Below, in pieces: positions 46,406 to 55,599 of a DNA stretch of 61,771 nucleotides. The position numbers were made by a program, and so were the translations under genes. A model generated the notes under the pieces. That model ran no database searches. It saw only the letters and a list, made by a program, of their open reading frames with translations, and was not told the DNA's origin. Position 1 is the first letter of the stretch, and every line of letters begins with the position of its first letter. The stretch lies in IMG/VR virus record IMGVR_UViG_3300025030_000018, positions 1-61,771 of that record; one strand, given 5' to 3'. The stretch comes from a virus.

Positions 46406-49400
46406 ATGGCTGAGTACTTGTCAGACGATGAGGTTTTCGGGGCAACCGATGGATACCTTCCAGAGGATCAAGTTTTTGGTAGTTCGCCCCCTGCCGAAGG
46501 AGGCCTCGCGGCTTCTTTCAAGTCCGCCGTAGGGCAGACGATCAAGGGTGTCGGCCAGGCCGCTGCGGACTTTATTCCCGGTGTCTCTCAGGCCAACCCG
46601 GTCAGCACCTACGGGCAGAGCGTCATCGACGCCAACCCGACGGCGATCAACAAACTGAGCGATGTCGTCGACAAGCCAGTCACCGCGGTCAAGGAAGCGG
46701 TAGGTAACGTCGCCCCGTCCGTCGCCGGCGCTCTCGGCATCCGCGCTCTTGGGCAGGGGATCACTGCGGCTGCGCCGTATGCCACTGCGATTAACCCACT
46801 TCTTGGCGGACTTACTGCTATAGCAGGTCAAGCTATCTCTTGGGGCGGTCCGATCGCCATGGCAGCCCTCCCCTCTTACGGTGGGATCAGAGGCGAGCAG
46901 ATTGAGAAGGACCCAACCGCCACAACCTCCGGAGCCGACAAGGCCGTAGCCGCTCTCGGTGCGGCGACAGTCGGTGCGATCGAGCAGAAGTTCGGCCCGC
47001 AGGATTGGGCAACAAAACTCGTCACGAAAGAAGGCCGCGACCAGCTTGCCAAGATGATGGCGAGCACCACCCTGAAAGGCGCAGTCGTGAAAGGTGCCGG
47101 CAAGGGCGCACTCATCGAAGGCGCGGAGGAACTCGTCCAGAACCCGGTTGAGCAGATCGCTGCCTACGACAACCCCCTGACCAAAGAGAGTCTCGAAGAG
47201 ACCGCACTCGGCGGCGTGATGGGTGCTTTAGGCGGAGGTGTTGCCGGCGGAGCGTTCGGTGGTGGGGCACGACGTAGTCCGGCTGCGGTCGACAAGGTAC
47301 AGGAGCAGCTACTTAATAATTTATTAAAAGACACCAACGTCTCCGTCACCGACGGCAAGGCGTCGTTCATGGTCGGAGACCAGCAGGTCACAGTCGACCC
47401 GATCGAGTTGGGTAACCGGCTTGCTGCCGGCGAGACTCTTGCCACCATGCCCCAGGACTTTTTGTTTGGGGAGAGAGGCCTTGCCAGGCCCGCCGCTCCT
47501 GCAGTTGCCGGCACTGACCTCGACAGAGCTACCTCCGACATTGACTGGGAGCAGCAGGCTCAGGCTGCACAAGCGCGGAACCAAGCGGCCAACAACCAGG
47601 ACTACGACGCCCAGATCGCCCGGGCCGAGGCTCTTGGGATGCGCGACCCGCGCAGCATCGCCATTGATCAGGACATCAAGAGCTATAGCCCGGACGTGCC
47701 GCTCGGGATGAGGCGCCTGGCCCAGCCGGCCCCGGCCGCAGTCGCCGAGACGAACCTTGAGCAGGCGACTTCCGACATCGAGTGGGAGCAACAGCAGAGC
47801 GAGGCCCTCGCCCGTAACCAATCGGCGAACACAGTTGAGACCAAACGTAATTTCTTAGGCACGGCTGCACCCGAACTCGGCAACGCTGACGAGGTAGCCC
47901 TGCGGGAGTACACTCCCGAGCCGCCTCCTGCCGACAAGTCGATCATCGCCAACCTCTCAGGCCGGCCGATCGCAACCGAACGCGCGACGCTTGGAGCCAT
48001 CAAGCGGGAGGGCGAGGACCCGGCAAACTACGATGTCGTGCCTGTCAAGGACGGGTTTATTGCCGTAAGGAAACCAGATGCTCCCCAAGCCTCTACCGTT
48101 GAGCCGGCATCCGGAACCGGCGTCGCGGCAAGCTCACCCCGGGGAGCCGCTTCTTTAGACAACCGTTCCATAACTGACCTTTCCCCTCAAGTGATGGAGG
48201 CAGCGAGTGCAGAAGCCCAAGGACGAACCCAAACCCCCGCCCAAGGAGCCGGAAATCCGGCTGCCGAGCTGGGGAGTGTCAATCCCGCGCAAGCGGCTCA
48301 GGTGGTAACCAACCCGGAGGTCTCGACCCCGGGCGCGGGGGCGGCAACGCCCCCTGCTTCAAAAATCTCCTTCGTCAACCAGCAGGCTTACGACAACTAC
48401 CTCGCCACGAACAACCTCAAGCCCGAGGGAGTGAGCACCTCCGTTTCGCCGGAGGGCGTGATCACCGTCGACCCGGCCGCGCCGGTGTTTACTGCTCAGA
48501 CCAAAGGTGCGGCTCTGGGGTATATCAGCAGGAACAAACTGCAGGCGACGCACGAGGTCGTGACCCGGGCTGACGGCGGAGCAGACGTGGTGCTGAAGGC
48601 GCCTGAGACTTACGAATCCCTCCAAGCCAAAACTGCTAAAGGCGAGGTTCAGGAGATCACTGCCACGCAGCTTTTCTCCTCAATAGCCAAGGCGCCGAGC
48701 GAGGTGACGAGAAACTTAGGCACCCTTCTCCATCAGTTCACGCCGCAGTCAAAACTCGCAAATATCAAGGTCGTCATCGACCCGAATGCAAAATCTGCAT
48801 CTTACCGGCCGTCGACCAGGACGGTCACGGTCAAGGACCTGAACCAGTTCGAGACCTCGCTGCATGAGATAGTGCATTCTGTCACCGTTGCCGAACTCGC
48901 GGCGAACCCGGGTATGCAGAAGCGCCTTAAGCAGGTCATGCTGCAGGCCCGTAGGGAAGCGATCAAGCAGGGGCTGATCTCTGAGCAACAGATGAAAGAG
49001 ATCGAAGCGGCAGGGGGCAGCAAGGCCTTCAAAAACAAGTTCCCGGCGGGCACCTTATCCGGGGTTGAGAATATCGCCTACGCTTTCACCAATGAGAAAG
49101 AGTTCCTCGCTCAAGCGTTCTCCTCGCCGCAGGTCCAGCAGTTCCTCGAGTCGGTGCAGATCAATAACGGCGGCAAGCTCCGCTCGGCCTGGGACGCGCT
49201 CGTTGAGAAGGTCATGCAGGTCCTGGGGATTGATGTCAAGCACAAGACGGCGTTCAGCGAGGCGATCAAGATCACGGCGCAGTTGGCAGGGCAGGAGGCG
49301 TCTTCCACAAGCACCACCTCGCAGCAGGTGAGCGCCGAGCAGAAAAGCTACGACCCAGATACTGCCGAGGCTACGTTCGTCCAGAAAGGTATTGAAGGCA

Positions 49401-52400
49401 AGACAACTACCGAGGCTATTCAATTCTTGGTGGACAACGCGCCGAGTGCCAGCTACATGCTGATCGCCAAGAAGGTAAAAGACGCCATCAACAAACTGAA
49501 GGGCGCCGGAGTCAAGTTCGACTTTAAGGTAGTGCATGTCGGAGATCAGGTGCCCAGGTCCCTGCTCGGGTCTAGAGGCATATCCTCTACAGATTTCAAG
49601 GGCGGAATCTCTAACACCATCTGGCTGAACGGGGCGGACGTTACCGGCAAAGTTGGGATGTCTTACGAGACAGTCCTGCATGAATTGGTTCACGCCGCTT
49701 CGCAGGCTGCAATCTTTCTCGGCAACCGCAAGGCAAGCGCAGGCAGTTCGATCGCAAAGTCTACGGCCGACCTGTTCGTCGTGACGAATCAGATCGTTAA
49801 GCACTTCAACAATAGAGTTAGAGAGTCACAAGCCGGAGGCCCTGCGCTCACAGAATTTGAGCAAAGGATTTACTCAGGCGCGACCAACTCAGTACAGTCC
49901 GTTGACGAGATTCTCGCTTGGACTTTGACCAACAAGGAGATGCAGGCCTACCTGGAGACGATAAAAATATCCAAGACCGAGACCCTTTGGAGCAAGTTCG
50001 TCTCCGCAGTCCGCACCCTTCTTGGCTTGCCGGCCTCGGCCGACACCGCTCTCAGTGAGGTTCTCCGCATCGGCGAGGACATTTTCAACGCCCCGATCAA
50101 TGAGATTGCGGAAGCGAACACTGTTTTTAATGGGGGACTCGCTACGGCCAAGCAGGCTACTGCGTTTCAAGTGACGAGCGAACAAGTCTTCGAATCCCTC
50201 GACACCGCCCTCAAGGCCGGCCACGACCGGGTACTGCAGGCTGCTCAGGCTCTGGCGAATCCGAAAAATAAACTGCACGAGTTCTACCTGCAGCACGCGG
50301 ACAAGTGGCTGAGTGTCCTGCCCAAATCCTTCCTCGGGGCGACACTGGGGAAGACGGTCAAGCAACTGCAGTGGTCGGTTGATCACTTGAACGAGATGCT
50401 GTCGACCAAGACCAGGATCTCCGACGACTCTTACAAGATTTATCAGCAGGCGAAAAAAGTCGCCGAGAAGGGCGCAGGCGTCGACGCCTTCAACGATGCA
50501 CTCCTGAAAGGCACCTATTATCAGATGCTCCCGTGGGCGGACCAGTACAGCCAAGATTGGGGCCGGAAAGGGGCCAACAAGCAGGAGTATATAAAGAGCG
50601 CCCAGATCGAGTGGGAGAACTCCGGTATGGCGAAGTCCACCGGCAAGCATTATCTGCAGGCGTGGAAAGAAGCGCACGCCGCTTGGGCAAAGATGGACAA
50701 GGCCTCAAAAGAACAAGCCCTACGTGTGATCGACGATCTCAAGGCCATGCGCCAGAGGGAGCGGGACAACCTCCTCGCAGCCATCGAAGAGAGTACTAAG
50801 AACGACCCGGCCACAAGAGCAAAGTTGATGGAGAGGTTCAACCTCGTGTTCTCCAACATCAAGGGTATCTACGTACCACTCTCCCGGTACGGCAACCTGT
50901 ATCTCGAGTACACGGCAAAGGACGGCACCAGAGAAGTTCTTCACTTCGACTCCATCGCCGAGCGTGATCAGGCGAAACTCACCGCCAAAGCAAACGGGGC
51001 GAAGCAGGACTCTTTCGTCGAAGGCGTAATCGAGGAGCACACCGCTACTCACGGCGCGGTGCCGTCGGAACTCATCAACCAAGTCCTCACCAGTGTCAGA
51101 GCCAACTACCTGACGGGAGTAGACCCGACCGACGGCGACGCTGTAGCCGACGCCGAGAGCCGGGCACAGGCCCTGGTATCAGGGATCAACCAGACTTTTC
51201 TGCGCTGGCTGCCGGACACCGCAGCACTCAAGAACTCGATCCACAGGAAGAGCACCAAGGGCGCCAGCACCGACATGCTGCGCAGCTACATCGACTACAT
51301 GCTCAGGCACGCCTCATCCGCCGCGTGGATGGAAGTAGGCAAGAAACTCGAAGCTGACATCCAGAGCCTGGCCGAAGAAAACCGAGAACTCCGCAAGAAG
51401 GGAGACATCGACCTGACACTGCGCGGGCACATCTTGAACAATGAGCGCCGGTGGCTGCAGGCTATCCGGACCCGGTCGACCAACGTAGTCAGTTCGACGA
51501 TCAGCGCCCTCGGCACCGGCTACTACATGACCTCGCCGTCCACCTTCCTCGTGCAGTTGACTCAGTTGCCGGCAATCACGCTGCCTAATCTCTCAGCGCG
51601 GTTCGGATGGGGCAAGTCCTCCGCGGCTCTTGGCAAAGGGTTCAAACAGGCGTTCTCCAAGGACTTCACCGAAGAGGCCATGCTCGCTGATACCGAGGTC
51701 GACAAGGTCTACCAAGCACTGCACCGTAGGGTAAGCGAGGCCGAGCGCACCCCCAACCGTCCGGTAGGCTCCGAGTGGTACACTCAGGCCGAGAAAGACG
51801 CGATGATCGCCAAGTTGAACTACAAGCAGAAGCAGTTGCTCATGCTCCGAGAAGCCATTGCTATGAACCTCCTTGATATCTCAGCAGTGCATGAGGCCCA
51901 GGCAGAGGCGTTCGGCAAGAAGACCTCGGTGCTCGGCAAAGCGTTCAGCTACGCTATGCTCCCTATGCAGCATGGAGAGTTAGGCAGCCGGAAAGCTGCG
52001 GCGCTCGCCACGTTCGATCTCGCTACTCAGGATAAGAAAGACTTCTTCACCGCCATGCAGGAGATCAAGAAGACCATCTCCGAAACTCTCTACTCCTACG
52101 CTAAAGAGGACAAAGGATATGTCCTGCAAGGCTCGGTGCCTACCGCACTCCTGCAGTTCCAGACCTACCGGATAAACACCGCCCTGCGCCTCGGGCTGCT
52201 TATGTGGCAGTCAGTGAAGGGGGAAACACCGGAGGTGAAAAAGGCCGCGTGGAAAGAGTTCAAGGGCATTGCCGGCATGTCGGCCCTTCTCGGCGGAGCC
52301 AACGGTCTCGTCTTCGGTTCTCTCTTGTTCGGAGTGGCGAACCTCTTCGGTGGCGATGACGACGAGCCGTGGGATGCCAAACTCGCCATGACCAACTGGC

Positions 52401-53110
52401 TGAAAGAGACCTTCGGCGAGACTGCCGGCGACGCTGCGATGTTCGGCCTGCCCTCCCTCTTGGGCGTCAACGTCTCCAACCGGATCGGCATGGCGAACAT
52501 CTTCGGCACCCAGACCGACCCGCCCTCTGGCCTCCATGGGGCAGGACTCGCCGCCTGGTACGCAGGCAACCTGCTCGGCCCAGGCTTCTCGGTCGCCCAG
52601 TCGTGGGTTAAGGGCTACGACCAGATGATGAACAAAGGGAACTACATGCGAGGGCTCGAGGAGGCCACACCCAAACCGATCAGGGACGCTCTGAAGGCGT
52701 ACCGTGTCGGCGCGGAAGGGTTGAAGGACGGACAAGGCAAGAGGTTGCTGGACGACGCTGCGATCGGGCCGGACGAGATCCTGATGGTAGGCCTTGGGTT
52801 TACTCCCTCTGAGATCGCCGCCGCTCAGACCGCAAACTTCACCCTGAACAAGATGAAGACCGAGGTCAGCGAACGCCGCGGCCGGCTGGTGCGTGATGCG
52901 GCTAACGCCATTATCGAGGGCGGAGACACGACGGAAGTTCTCGAAGCTATTCGGAAGTACAACGAGAGGATGCCGGGGAGAGCCATCTCCGGCCGAGACC
53001 TCCGGCCAGTTATAAGAAGACTGGTACTCGGAGACCTCGGGGAGACGGACAGCACTGATCTAATGATGGCCGATCAGTTTGGGATTCCTACTTATACTGC
53101 GGGGCAGTAA
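46406..53110 (+). CDS. Giant internal virion polyprotein (large polyvalent protein), 2234 aa
   Basis: The N-terminus has short acidic DDEVFG repeats, then an Ala/Gly hydrophobic helical region (about residues 80-290) that may enter membranes, and two related blocks with ATSDI-x-WEQQ. Two zincin-like domains follow: HEIVH (820-824) with Glu899 and HELVH (1092-1096) with Glu1168. A long helical part comes next, then a C-terminal region with PLxRFG-like features (ALLGGANGLVFGSLLFGVANLFGGDDDEP). Such proteins are packed in the head and ejected; the zincins may cut cell-wall or host proteins. No RNA polymerase motif was found. Confidence 0.8.
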   Translation: MAEYLSDDEVFGATDGYLPEDQVFGSSPPAEGGLAASFKSAVGQTIKGVGQAAADFIPGVSQANPVSTYGQSVIDANPTAINKLSDVVDKPVTAVKEAVGNVAPSVAGALGIRALGQGITAAAPYATAINPLLGGLTAIAGQAISWGGPIAMAALPSYGGIRGEQIEKDPTATTSGADKAVAALGAATVGAIEQKFGPQDWATKLVTKEGRDQLAKMMASTTLKGAVVKGAGKGALIEGAEELVQNPVEQIAAYDNPLTKESLEETALGGVMGALGGGVAGGAFGGGARRSPAAVDKVQEQLLNNLLKDTNVSVTDGKASFMVGDQQVTVDPIELGNRLAAGETLATMPQDFLFGERGLARPAAPAVAGTDLDRATSDIDWEQQAQAAQARNQAANNQDYDAQIARAEALGMRDPRSIAIDQDIKSYSPDVPLGMRRLAQPAPAAVAETNLEQATSDIEWEQQQSEALARNQSANTVETKRNFLGTAAPELGNADEVALREYTPEPPPADKSIIANLSGRPIATERATLGAIKREGEDPANYDVVPVKDGFIAVRKPDAPQASTVEPASGTGVAASSPRGAASLDNRSITDLSPQVMEAASAEAQGRTQTPAQGAGNPAAELGSVNPAQAAQVVTNPEVSTPGAGAATPPASKISFVNQQAYDNYLATNNLKPEGVSTSVSPEGVITVDPAAPVFTAQTKGAALGYISRNKLQATHEVVTRADGGADVVLKAPETYESLQAKTAKGEVQEITATQLFSSIAKAPSEVTRNLGTLLHQFTPQSKLANIKVVIDPNAKSASYRPSTRTVTVKDLNQFETSLHEIVHSVTVAELAANPGMQKRLKQVMLQARREAIKQGLISEQQMKEIEAAGGSKAFKNKFPAGTLSGVENIAYAFTNEKEFLAQAFSSPQVQQFLESVQINNGGKLRSAWDALVEKVMQVLGIDVKHKTAFSEAIKITAQLAGQEASSTSTTSQQVSAEQKSYDPDTAEATFVQKGIEGKTTTEAIQFLVDNAPSASYMLIAKKVKDAINKLKGAGVKFDFKVVHVGDQVPRSLLGSRGISSTDFKGGISNTIWLNGADVTGKVGMSYETVLHELVHAASQAAIFLGNRKASAGSSIAKSTADLFVVTNQIVKHFNNRVRESQAGGPALTEFEQRIYSGATNSVQSVDEILAWTLTNKEMQAYLETIKISKTETLWSKFVSAVRTLLGLPASADTALSEVLRIGEDIFNAPINEIAEANTVFNGGLATAKQATAFQVTSEQVFESLDTALKAGHDRVLQAAQALANPKNKLHEFYLQHADKWLSVLPKSFLGATLGKTVKQLQWSVDHLNEMLSTKTRISDDSYKIYQQAKKVAEKGAGVDAFNDALLKGTYYQMLPWADQYSQDWGRKGANKQEYIKSAQIEWENSGMAKSTGKHYLQAWKEAHAAWAKMDKASKEQALRVIDDLKAMRQRERDNLLAAIEESTKNDPATRAKLMERFNLVFSNIKGIYVPLSRYGNLYLEYTAKDGTREVLHFDSIAERDQAKLTAKANGAKQDSFVEGVIEEHTATHGAVPSELINQVLTSVRANYLTGVDPTDGDAVADAESRAQALVSGINQTFLRWLPDTAALKNSIHRKSTKGASTDMLRSYIDYMLRHASSAAWMEVGKKLEADIQSLAEENRELRKKGDIDLTLRGHILNNERRWLQAIRTRSTNVVSSTISALGTGYYMTSPSTFLVQLTQLPAITLPNLSARFGWGKSSAALGKGFKQAFSKDFTEEAMLADTEVDKVYQALHRRVSEAERTPNRPVGSEWYTQAEKDAMIAKLNYKQKQLLMLREAIAMNLLDISAVHEAQAEAFGKKTSVLGKAFSYAMLPMQHGELGSRKAAALATFDLATQDKKDFFTAMQEIKKTISETLYSYAKEDKGYVLQGSVPTALLQFQTYRINTALRLGLLMWQSVKGETPEVKKAAWKEFKGIAGMSALLGGANGLVFGSLLFGVANLFGGDDDEPWDAKLAMTNWLKETFGETAGDAAMFGLPSLLGVNVSNRIGMANIFGTQTDPPSGLHGAGLAAWYAGNLLGPGFSVAQSWVKGYDQMMNKGNYMRGLEEATPKPIRDALKAYRVGAEGLKDGQGKRLLDDAAIGPDEILMVGLGFTPSEIAAAQTANFTLNKMKTEVSERRGRLVRDAANAIIEGGDTTEVLEAIRKYNERMPGRAISGRDLRPVIRRLVLGDLGETDSTDLMMADQFGIPTYTAGQ

Positions 53111-53151
53111 AAAAGAAAACGCCTCGACCGCTGGGAACGGTCAAAGGCGTT
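53111..53151. terminator. Bidirectional terminator between the arms
   Basis: Stem aacgcct/aggcgtt outside and gaccg/cggtc inside, seven-base loop. On the minus strand the stem is followed by TTTTCTTTTTT, ideal for the gene at 53165-53446. On the plus strand the stem is followed by AAAGATG, so it is weaker for the giant gene, whose stop is one base upstream. Confidence 0.8.
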
Positions 53152-53164
53152 AAAGATGTGTTGA

Positions 53165-53446
53165 CTAATTTGGAGAGTAGCCTATCTGCGCAGAATGTGC
53201 AACAGGTTTCTTTACCGCCCACCCATTCTTTTTCGAGTACGTGAGTACTCCGGCCTTTCTCAAGGCGAACAATCGGCGGTTAAGAACGTTGTACGGGGTT
53301 TTGTAGGTGCTGCTCCCCAGGCCGATAACTTCTTCGAACACTTTCCCGTCCATCACTATGTCATACATCTGGCATTTACCCTCGAGATTGGCTACTCTTT
53401 CCAGGATTAAGCCATCTATGGCAGCGACTTTTTCTTGAATGCTCAC
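53165..53446 (-). CDS. Winged-helix-like small protein, 93 aa
   Basis: GTG start six bases after AAGGAG. The second half (TPYNVLNRRLFALRKAGVLTYSKKNGWAVK) has the helix-turn-helix-wing spacing of a winged-helix DNA-binding domain. It lies between the giant gene and the C-terminal relic, so it entered at that boundary. Confidence 0.65.
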   Translation of the reverse strand: MSIQEKVAAIDGLILERVANLEGKCQMYDIVMDGKVFEEVIGLGSSTYKTPYNVLNRRLFALRKAGVLTYSKKNGWAVKKPVAHSAQIGYSPN

Positions 53447-53463
53447 AGTATTCTCCTTTTTGT

Positions 53464-53562
53464 TCGCAACTCGTTACCGGAGGTAACGGCACCACCGGCC
53501 GGCGAGACCTCGGCGTGGCCGAGGAGTTTGGGATTCCTACTTACTACCAGACAGCCAATTGA
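53464..53562 (+). pseudogene. Relic of a second giant-protein C-terminus
   Basis: A plus-strand frame ends (Q)LVTGGNGTT, RRDLGVAEEFGIPTY, YQTAN, stop. Aligned without gaps to the end of the 2234-aa protein (RRLVLGDLGET, DSTDLMMADQFGIPTY, TAGQ), about half of 27 residues match, with FGIPTY exact. No start codon or upstream coding is left. It overlaps the 3' end of the minus gene at 53537. Confidence 0.7.
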
Positions 53563-53863
53563 GTACCTCAAGCTCCATGCGCTTTCCGAAGTTTCTTAAA
53601 TCTCTGAGTCGCTCGCCGGAGGCTAAGAATTTTTGTAAGTCGTCCTTTGAAGTAATACCATTGTTGTGTAAAATATTCCGGACTCGTGTAGAAAGCGCGT
53701 TCTCCATGGTTTGAGAATCTCCGTTTTTCGCCCTGGACTCCTCGCGCTTAAGGATTTGACGGGCGCGTTCTGTAGATACTCCCACTGCCTCTCCTATGAT
53801 TCTGTACGGATACCCCTCAGAGCGCCATTTTTTCATAAGTTCTATCCATCGTGCGCATACCAT
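53537..53863 (-). CDS. Sigma region 4-like HTH fused to alpha-CTD-like domain, 108 aa
   Basis: Residues about 10-45 (WRSEGYPYRIIGEAVGVSTERARQIL split around the turn) have the sigma-70 region 4 pattern: short helix, I-G-E-x-x-G-V-S/T-x-E-R-A/V-R-Q-I. Residues about 57-105 (LSTRVRNILHNNGI, TSKDDLQKFL, LRDLRNFGKR, LEVLNWL) match the helix-hairpin-helix of the RNA polymerase alpha C-terminal domain, including the N-F-G-K core. In host cells these two domains touch each other and promoter DNA. A phage protein with both could redirect host polymerase. Confidence 0.75.
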   Translation of the reverse strand: MVCARWIELMKKWRSEGYPYRIIGEAVGVSTERARQILKREESRAKNGDSQTMENALSTRVRNILHNNGITSKDDLQKFLASGERLRDLRNFGKRMELEVLNWLSGSK

Positions 53864-53888
53864 CCCTCCACCTCCTTATTTTAGTTTT

Positions 53889-53916
53889 CCCGCCTCAAGT
53901 TAAAATAAGAGGCGGG
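53889..53916. other. Hairpin between 53537-53863 and 53923-54432
   Basis: Eight-base arms cccgcctc/gaggcggg with a 12-base AT loop. A T-run follows on the plus strand only, so for the leftward genes it is not a standard terminator. Confidence 0.45.
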
Positions 53917-53922
53917 GTTGTT

Positions 53923-54432
53923 TTAGTTTCCGAGACGATCAGCCGCAATAGCGGCGTAGCCACAAATATCCACATATGAATCCCGGCTTGGCTTCTGGCC
54001 TTGGATACGGGCCATCTTGAACAGGACCATCATGTGGGCGATGTCCTTGGCGGAGAGCGGGTCACTGCATACTTTATACTCTTGCAAGTACACCTCCCAG
54101 TATTGAGCAATCACCGCGAACGAATCCTCCGGACTCCCGTAAACGTCCTGCCGCTCGCCACAGATTGTGGCCTTGGCCTCGTCGAGGCAGTCTCCCAATT
54201 TCACTTCCATCTTCGCTTTCTCCTCATAAAATTCATCTACCATCCGTTGTGAATCGGCAACGGCCCACGCCTGCCATTCCTTATTACACTCCTCGCATAA
54301 TATTTTGCCGTGATTCGGCTTGCCGCATTTGATGCACTCGTTCGGCGCCTTCTCCGTCGGCCGGTAGCACCCGCAATGATACGACTGGTGAACGCTGCAG
54401 TAGCCTGATTCGTCGATCCAAGATGGTCTCAT
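53923..54432 (-). CDS. DUF6378-like protein with zinc finger, 169 aa
   Basis: Residues 35-55 hold C-x2-C and C-x2-C (CIKCGKPNH, CEECNK). The C-terminal 80 residues follow the DUF6378 pattern (RQDVYGSPEDSFAVIAQYWEVYL, DPLSAKDIAHMMVLFKMAR, DSYVDICGYAAIAADRL), an all-helical fold related to MazG-like proteins. Nucleotide pyrophosphohydrolase activity is possible but not shown. Confidence 0.75.
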   Translation of the reverse strand: MRPSWIDESGYCSVHQSYHCGCYRPTEKAPNECIKCGKPNHGKILCEECNKEWQAWAVADSQRMVDEFYEEKAKMEVKLGDCLDEAKATICGERQDVYGSPEDSFAVIAQYWEVYLQEYKVCSDPLSAKDIAHMMVLFKMARIQGQKPSRDSYVDICGYAAIAADRLGN

Positions 54433-54433
54433 A

Positions 54434-54955
54434 TCAGCCCCTCCCTTCCGGAAAAATCAAAACGTCAAAGTGCGGAAGCCCTTCGACGAAGTCACAGAAT
54501 ATCTGCCAGTCAGGATGTCGGTGCTTTCGCCTCGCCCGATACATTGCCCGCAGGGCCTGGTAGGACACCATGATAATCCTGGTGTAGACTTTCTCCGGCA
54601 GGTCGGCCTGCTTCTGTTCAGCAAGAGCCTCGCCAGTCAGTTCTTTCAGTTCGCCGTGCATGGCCGACGAGGTGGACAGGCACTCTACGCCGTGCCTGTA
54701 AGTCTCGAACTCCATCATGAAGCCGACCTGCAGGTTCATGCGGAGATAAGCTACAACCCCCCTCATAGCCTTGGCGTGATCGCTGCCAGCGCGGATAAGC
54801 CTTCCAGCAAGGTTAGCGTCTTCCGAGCCTATGTCGACGGTGTCTGCGGCATACGCGATCGAATCAGACTTGGTTCCTTTCGGCAACCGCATGGCAAGCA
54901 TAGACTCCCACACTCCATGTACTGAGAGTAGTTCAATTTCCAGTGGTTTATACAT
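54434..54955 (-). CDS. Possible ThyX-superfamily protein, 173 aa
   Basis: ATG at 54955 after GGGAGAG. Contains MEFETYRHGVECLSTSSAMHGE, which recalls the ThyX R-H-R-x7-S motif but is not exact, and a C-terminal YRARRKHRHPDWQIFCDFVEGLP as in a phage family related to ThyX. FAD-binding and thymidylate synthesis are not certain because the RHR signature is altered. Confidence 0.5.
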   Translation of the reverse strand: MYKPLEIELLSVHGVWESMLAMRLPKGTKSDSIAYAADTVDIGSEDANLAGRLIRAGSDHAKAMRGVVAYLRMNLQVGFMMEFETYRHGVECLSTSSAMHGELKELTGEALAEQKQADLPEKVYTRIIMVSYQALRAMYRARRKHRHPDWQIFCDFVEGLPHFDVLIFPEGRG

Positions 54956-55175
54956 CTCTCCCTCCTTCCATAAACCCAACCCATCGCCACTCGTTCGCCC
55001 CAAGGCGCAGCCGGGACATCTCGGCCGCTACCGCTCTCGCCTCCTCGCCGTGCAAGAGCCTCGCACCTTCACCCATGGAGGCGAGGATCAGGGTCGCCCC
55101 GAAGGGCGACTCCACTTTAGCGGCTTGGAAATCTGTCGGACTTTTCTTTTTGGCGGATACTCGGCATCTTAACAT
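54948..55175 (-). CDS. Hypothetical protein, 75 aa
   Basis: ATG at 55175 follows GGGGGAT with some distance. Basic N-terminus and helical C-terminus (ARAVAAEMSRLRLGANEW). Overlaps both neighbours. Confidence 0.55.
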   Translation of the reverse strand: MLRCRVSAKKKSPTDFQAAKVESPFGATLILASMGEGARLLHGEEARAVAAEMSRLRLGANEWRWVGFMEGGRDV

Positions 55176-55354
55176 AAGCTCATCCCCCCATCCTCCTGAT
55201 ACTCCCACTCATAATACTCATCGCCGACGGCCCAGACCCGTCCGTTATCGGCCGCAGTTAAAGCCTGCGCCTCGTCCTCGGTCTCGACGACTCTTGGCGG
55301 AGTGGTCTCCGACGCCATTGCCAGCTTGATTATTTCTGCAAGAGTTATTTTCAT
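55169..55354 (-). CDS. Hypothetical acidic protein, 61 aa
   Basis: ATG at 55354 overlaps the upstream TGA (ATGA). Acidic and aromatic C-terminus (VGDEYYEWEYQEDGG). No family recognised. Confidence 0.55.
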   Translation of the reverse strand: MKITLAEIIKLAMASETTPPRVVETEDEAQALTAADNGRVWAVGDEYYEWEYQEDGGMSLC

Positions 55355-55599
55355 TTGTGGTCTCCAAGTATGGTTTCGAGGTCCTTTTTGAGAGTCTGCA
55401 GAGAGGTGAAATGTTTCCCTGAGGCGTATGCGTCTTGACACTTTTCGTATACGGCGCGAATGGCTGCTAACTGCGCCTCCAAATTACGAAGTTTGTCTGC
55501 AGCATACATGATTGCCCTATCGTCAGAAAAGTCGTTAAAATCCTCAATCGCACCTCTTGATTCGTTAACCATTTCGCTCCACTTCTTCTCGTCGCTCAT
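55351..55599 (-). CDS. Hypothetical helical protein, 82 aa
   Basis: ATG at 55599 overlaps the upstream TGA. Helical and charged, with a leucine-rich segment (AADKLRNLEAQLAAIRAVYEKC). Possible coiled coil. Confidence 0.6.
   Translation of the reverse strand: MSDEKKWSEMVNESRGAIEDFNDFSDDRAIMYAADKLRNLEAQLAAIRAVYEKCQDAYASGKHFTSLQTLKKDLETILGDHK

Noticed and set aside
46406-53110. N4-like virion RNA polymerase
   Set aside because: The size is suggestive, but I found no single-subunit polymerase motifs; zincin motifs and PLxRFG-like features indicate a different type of polyprotein.
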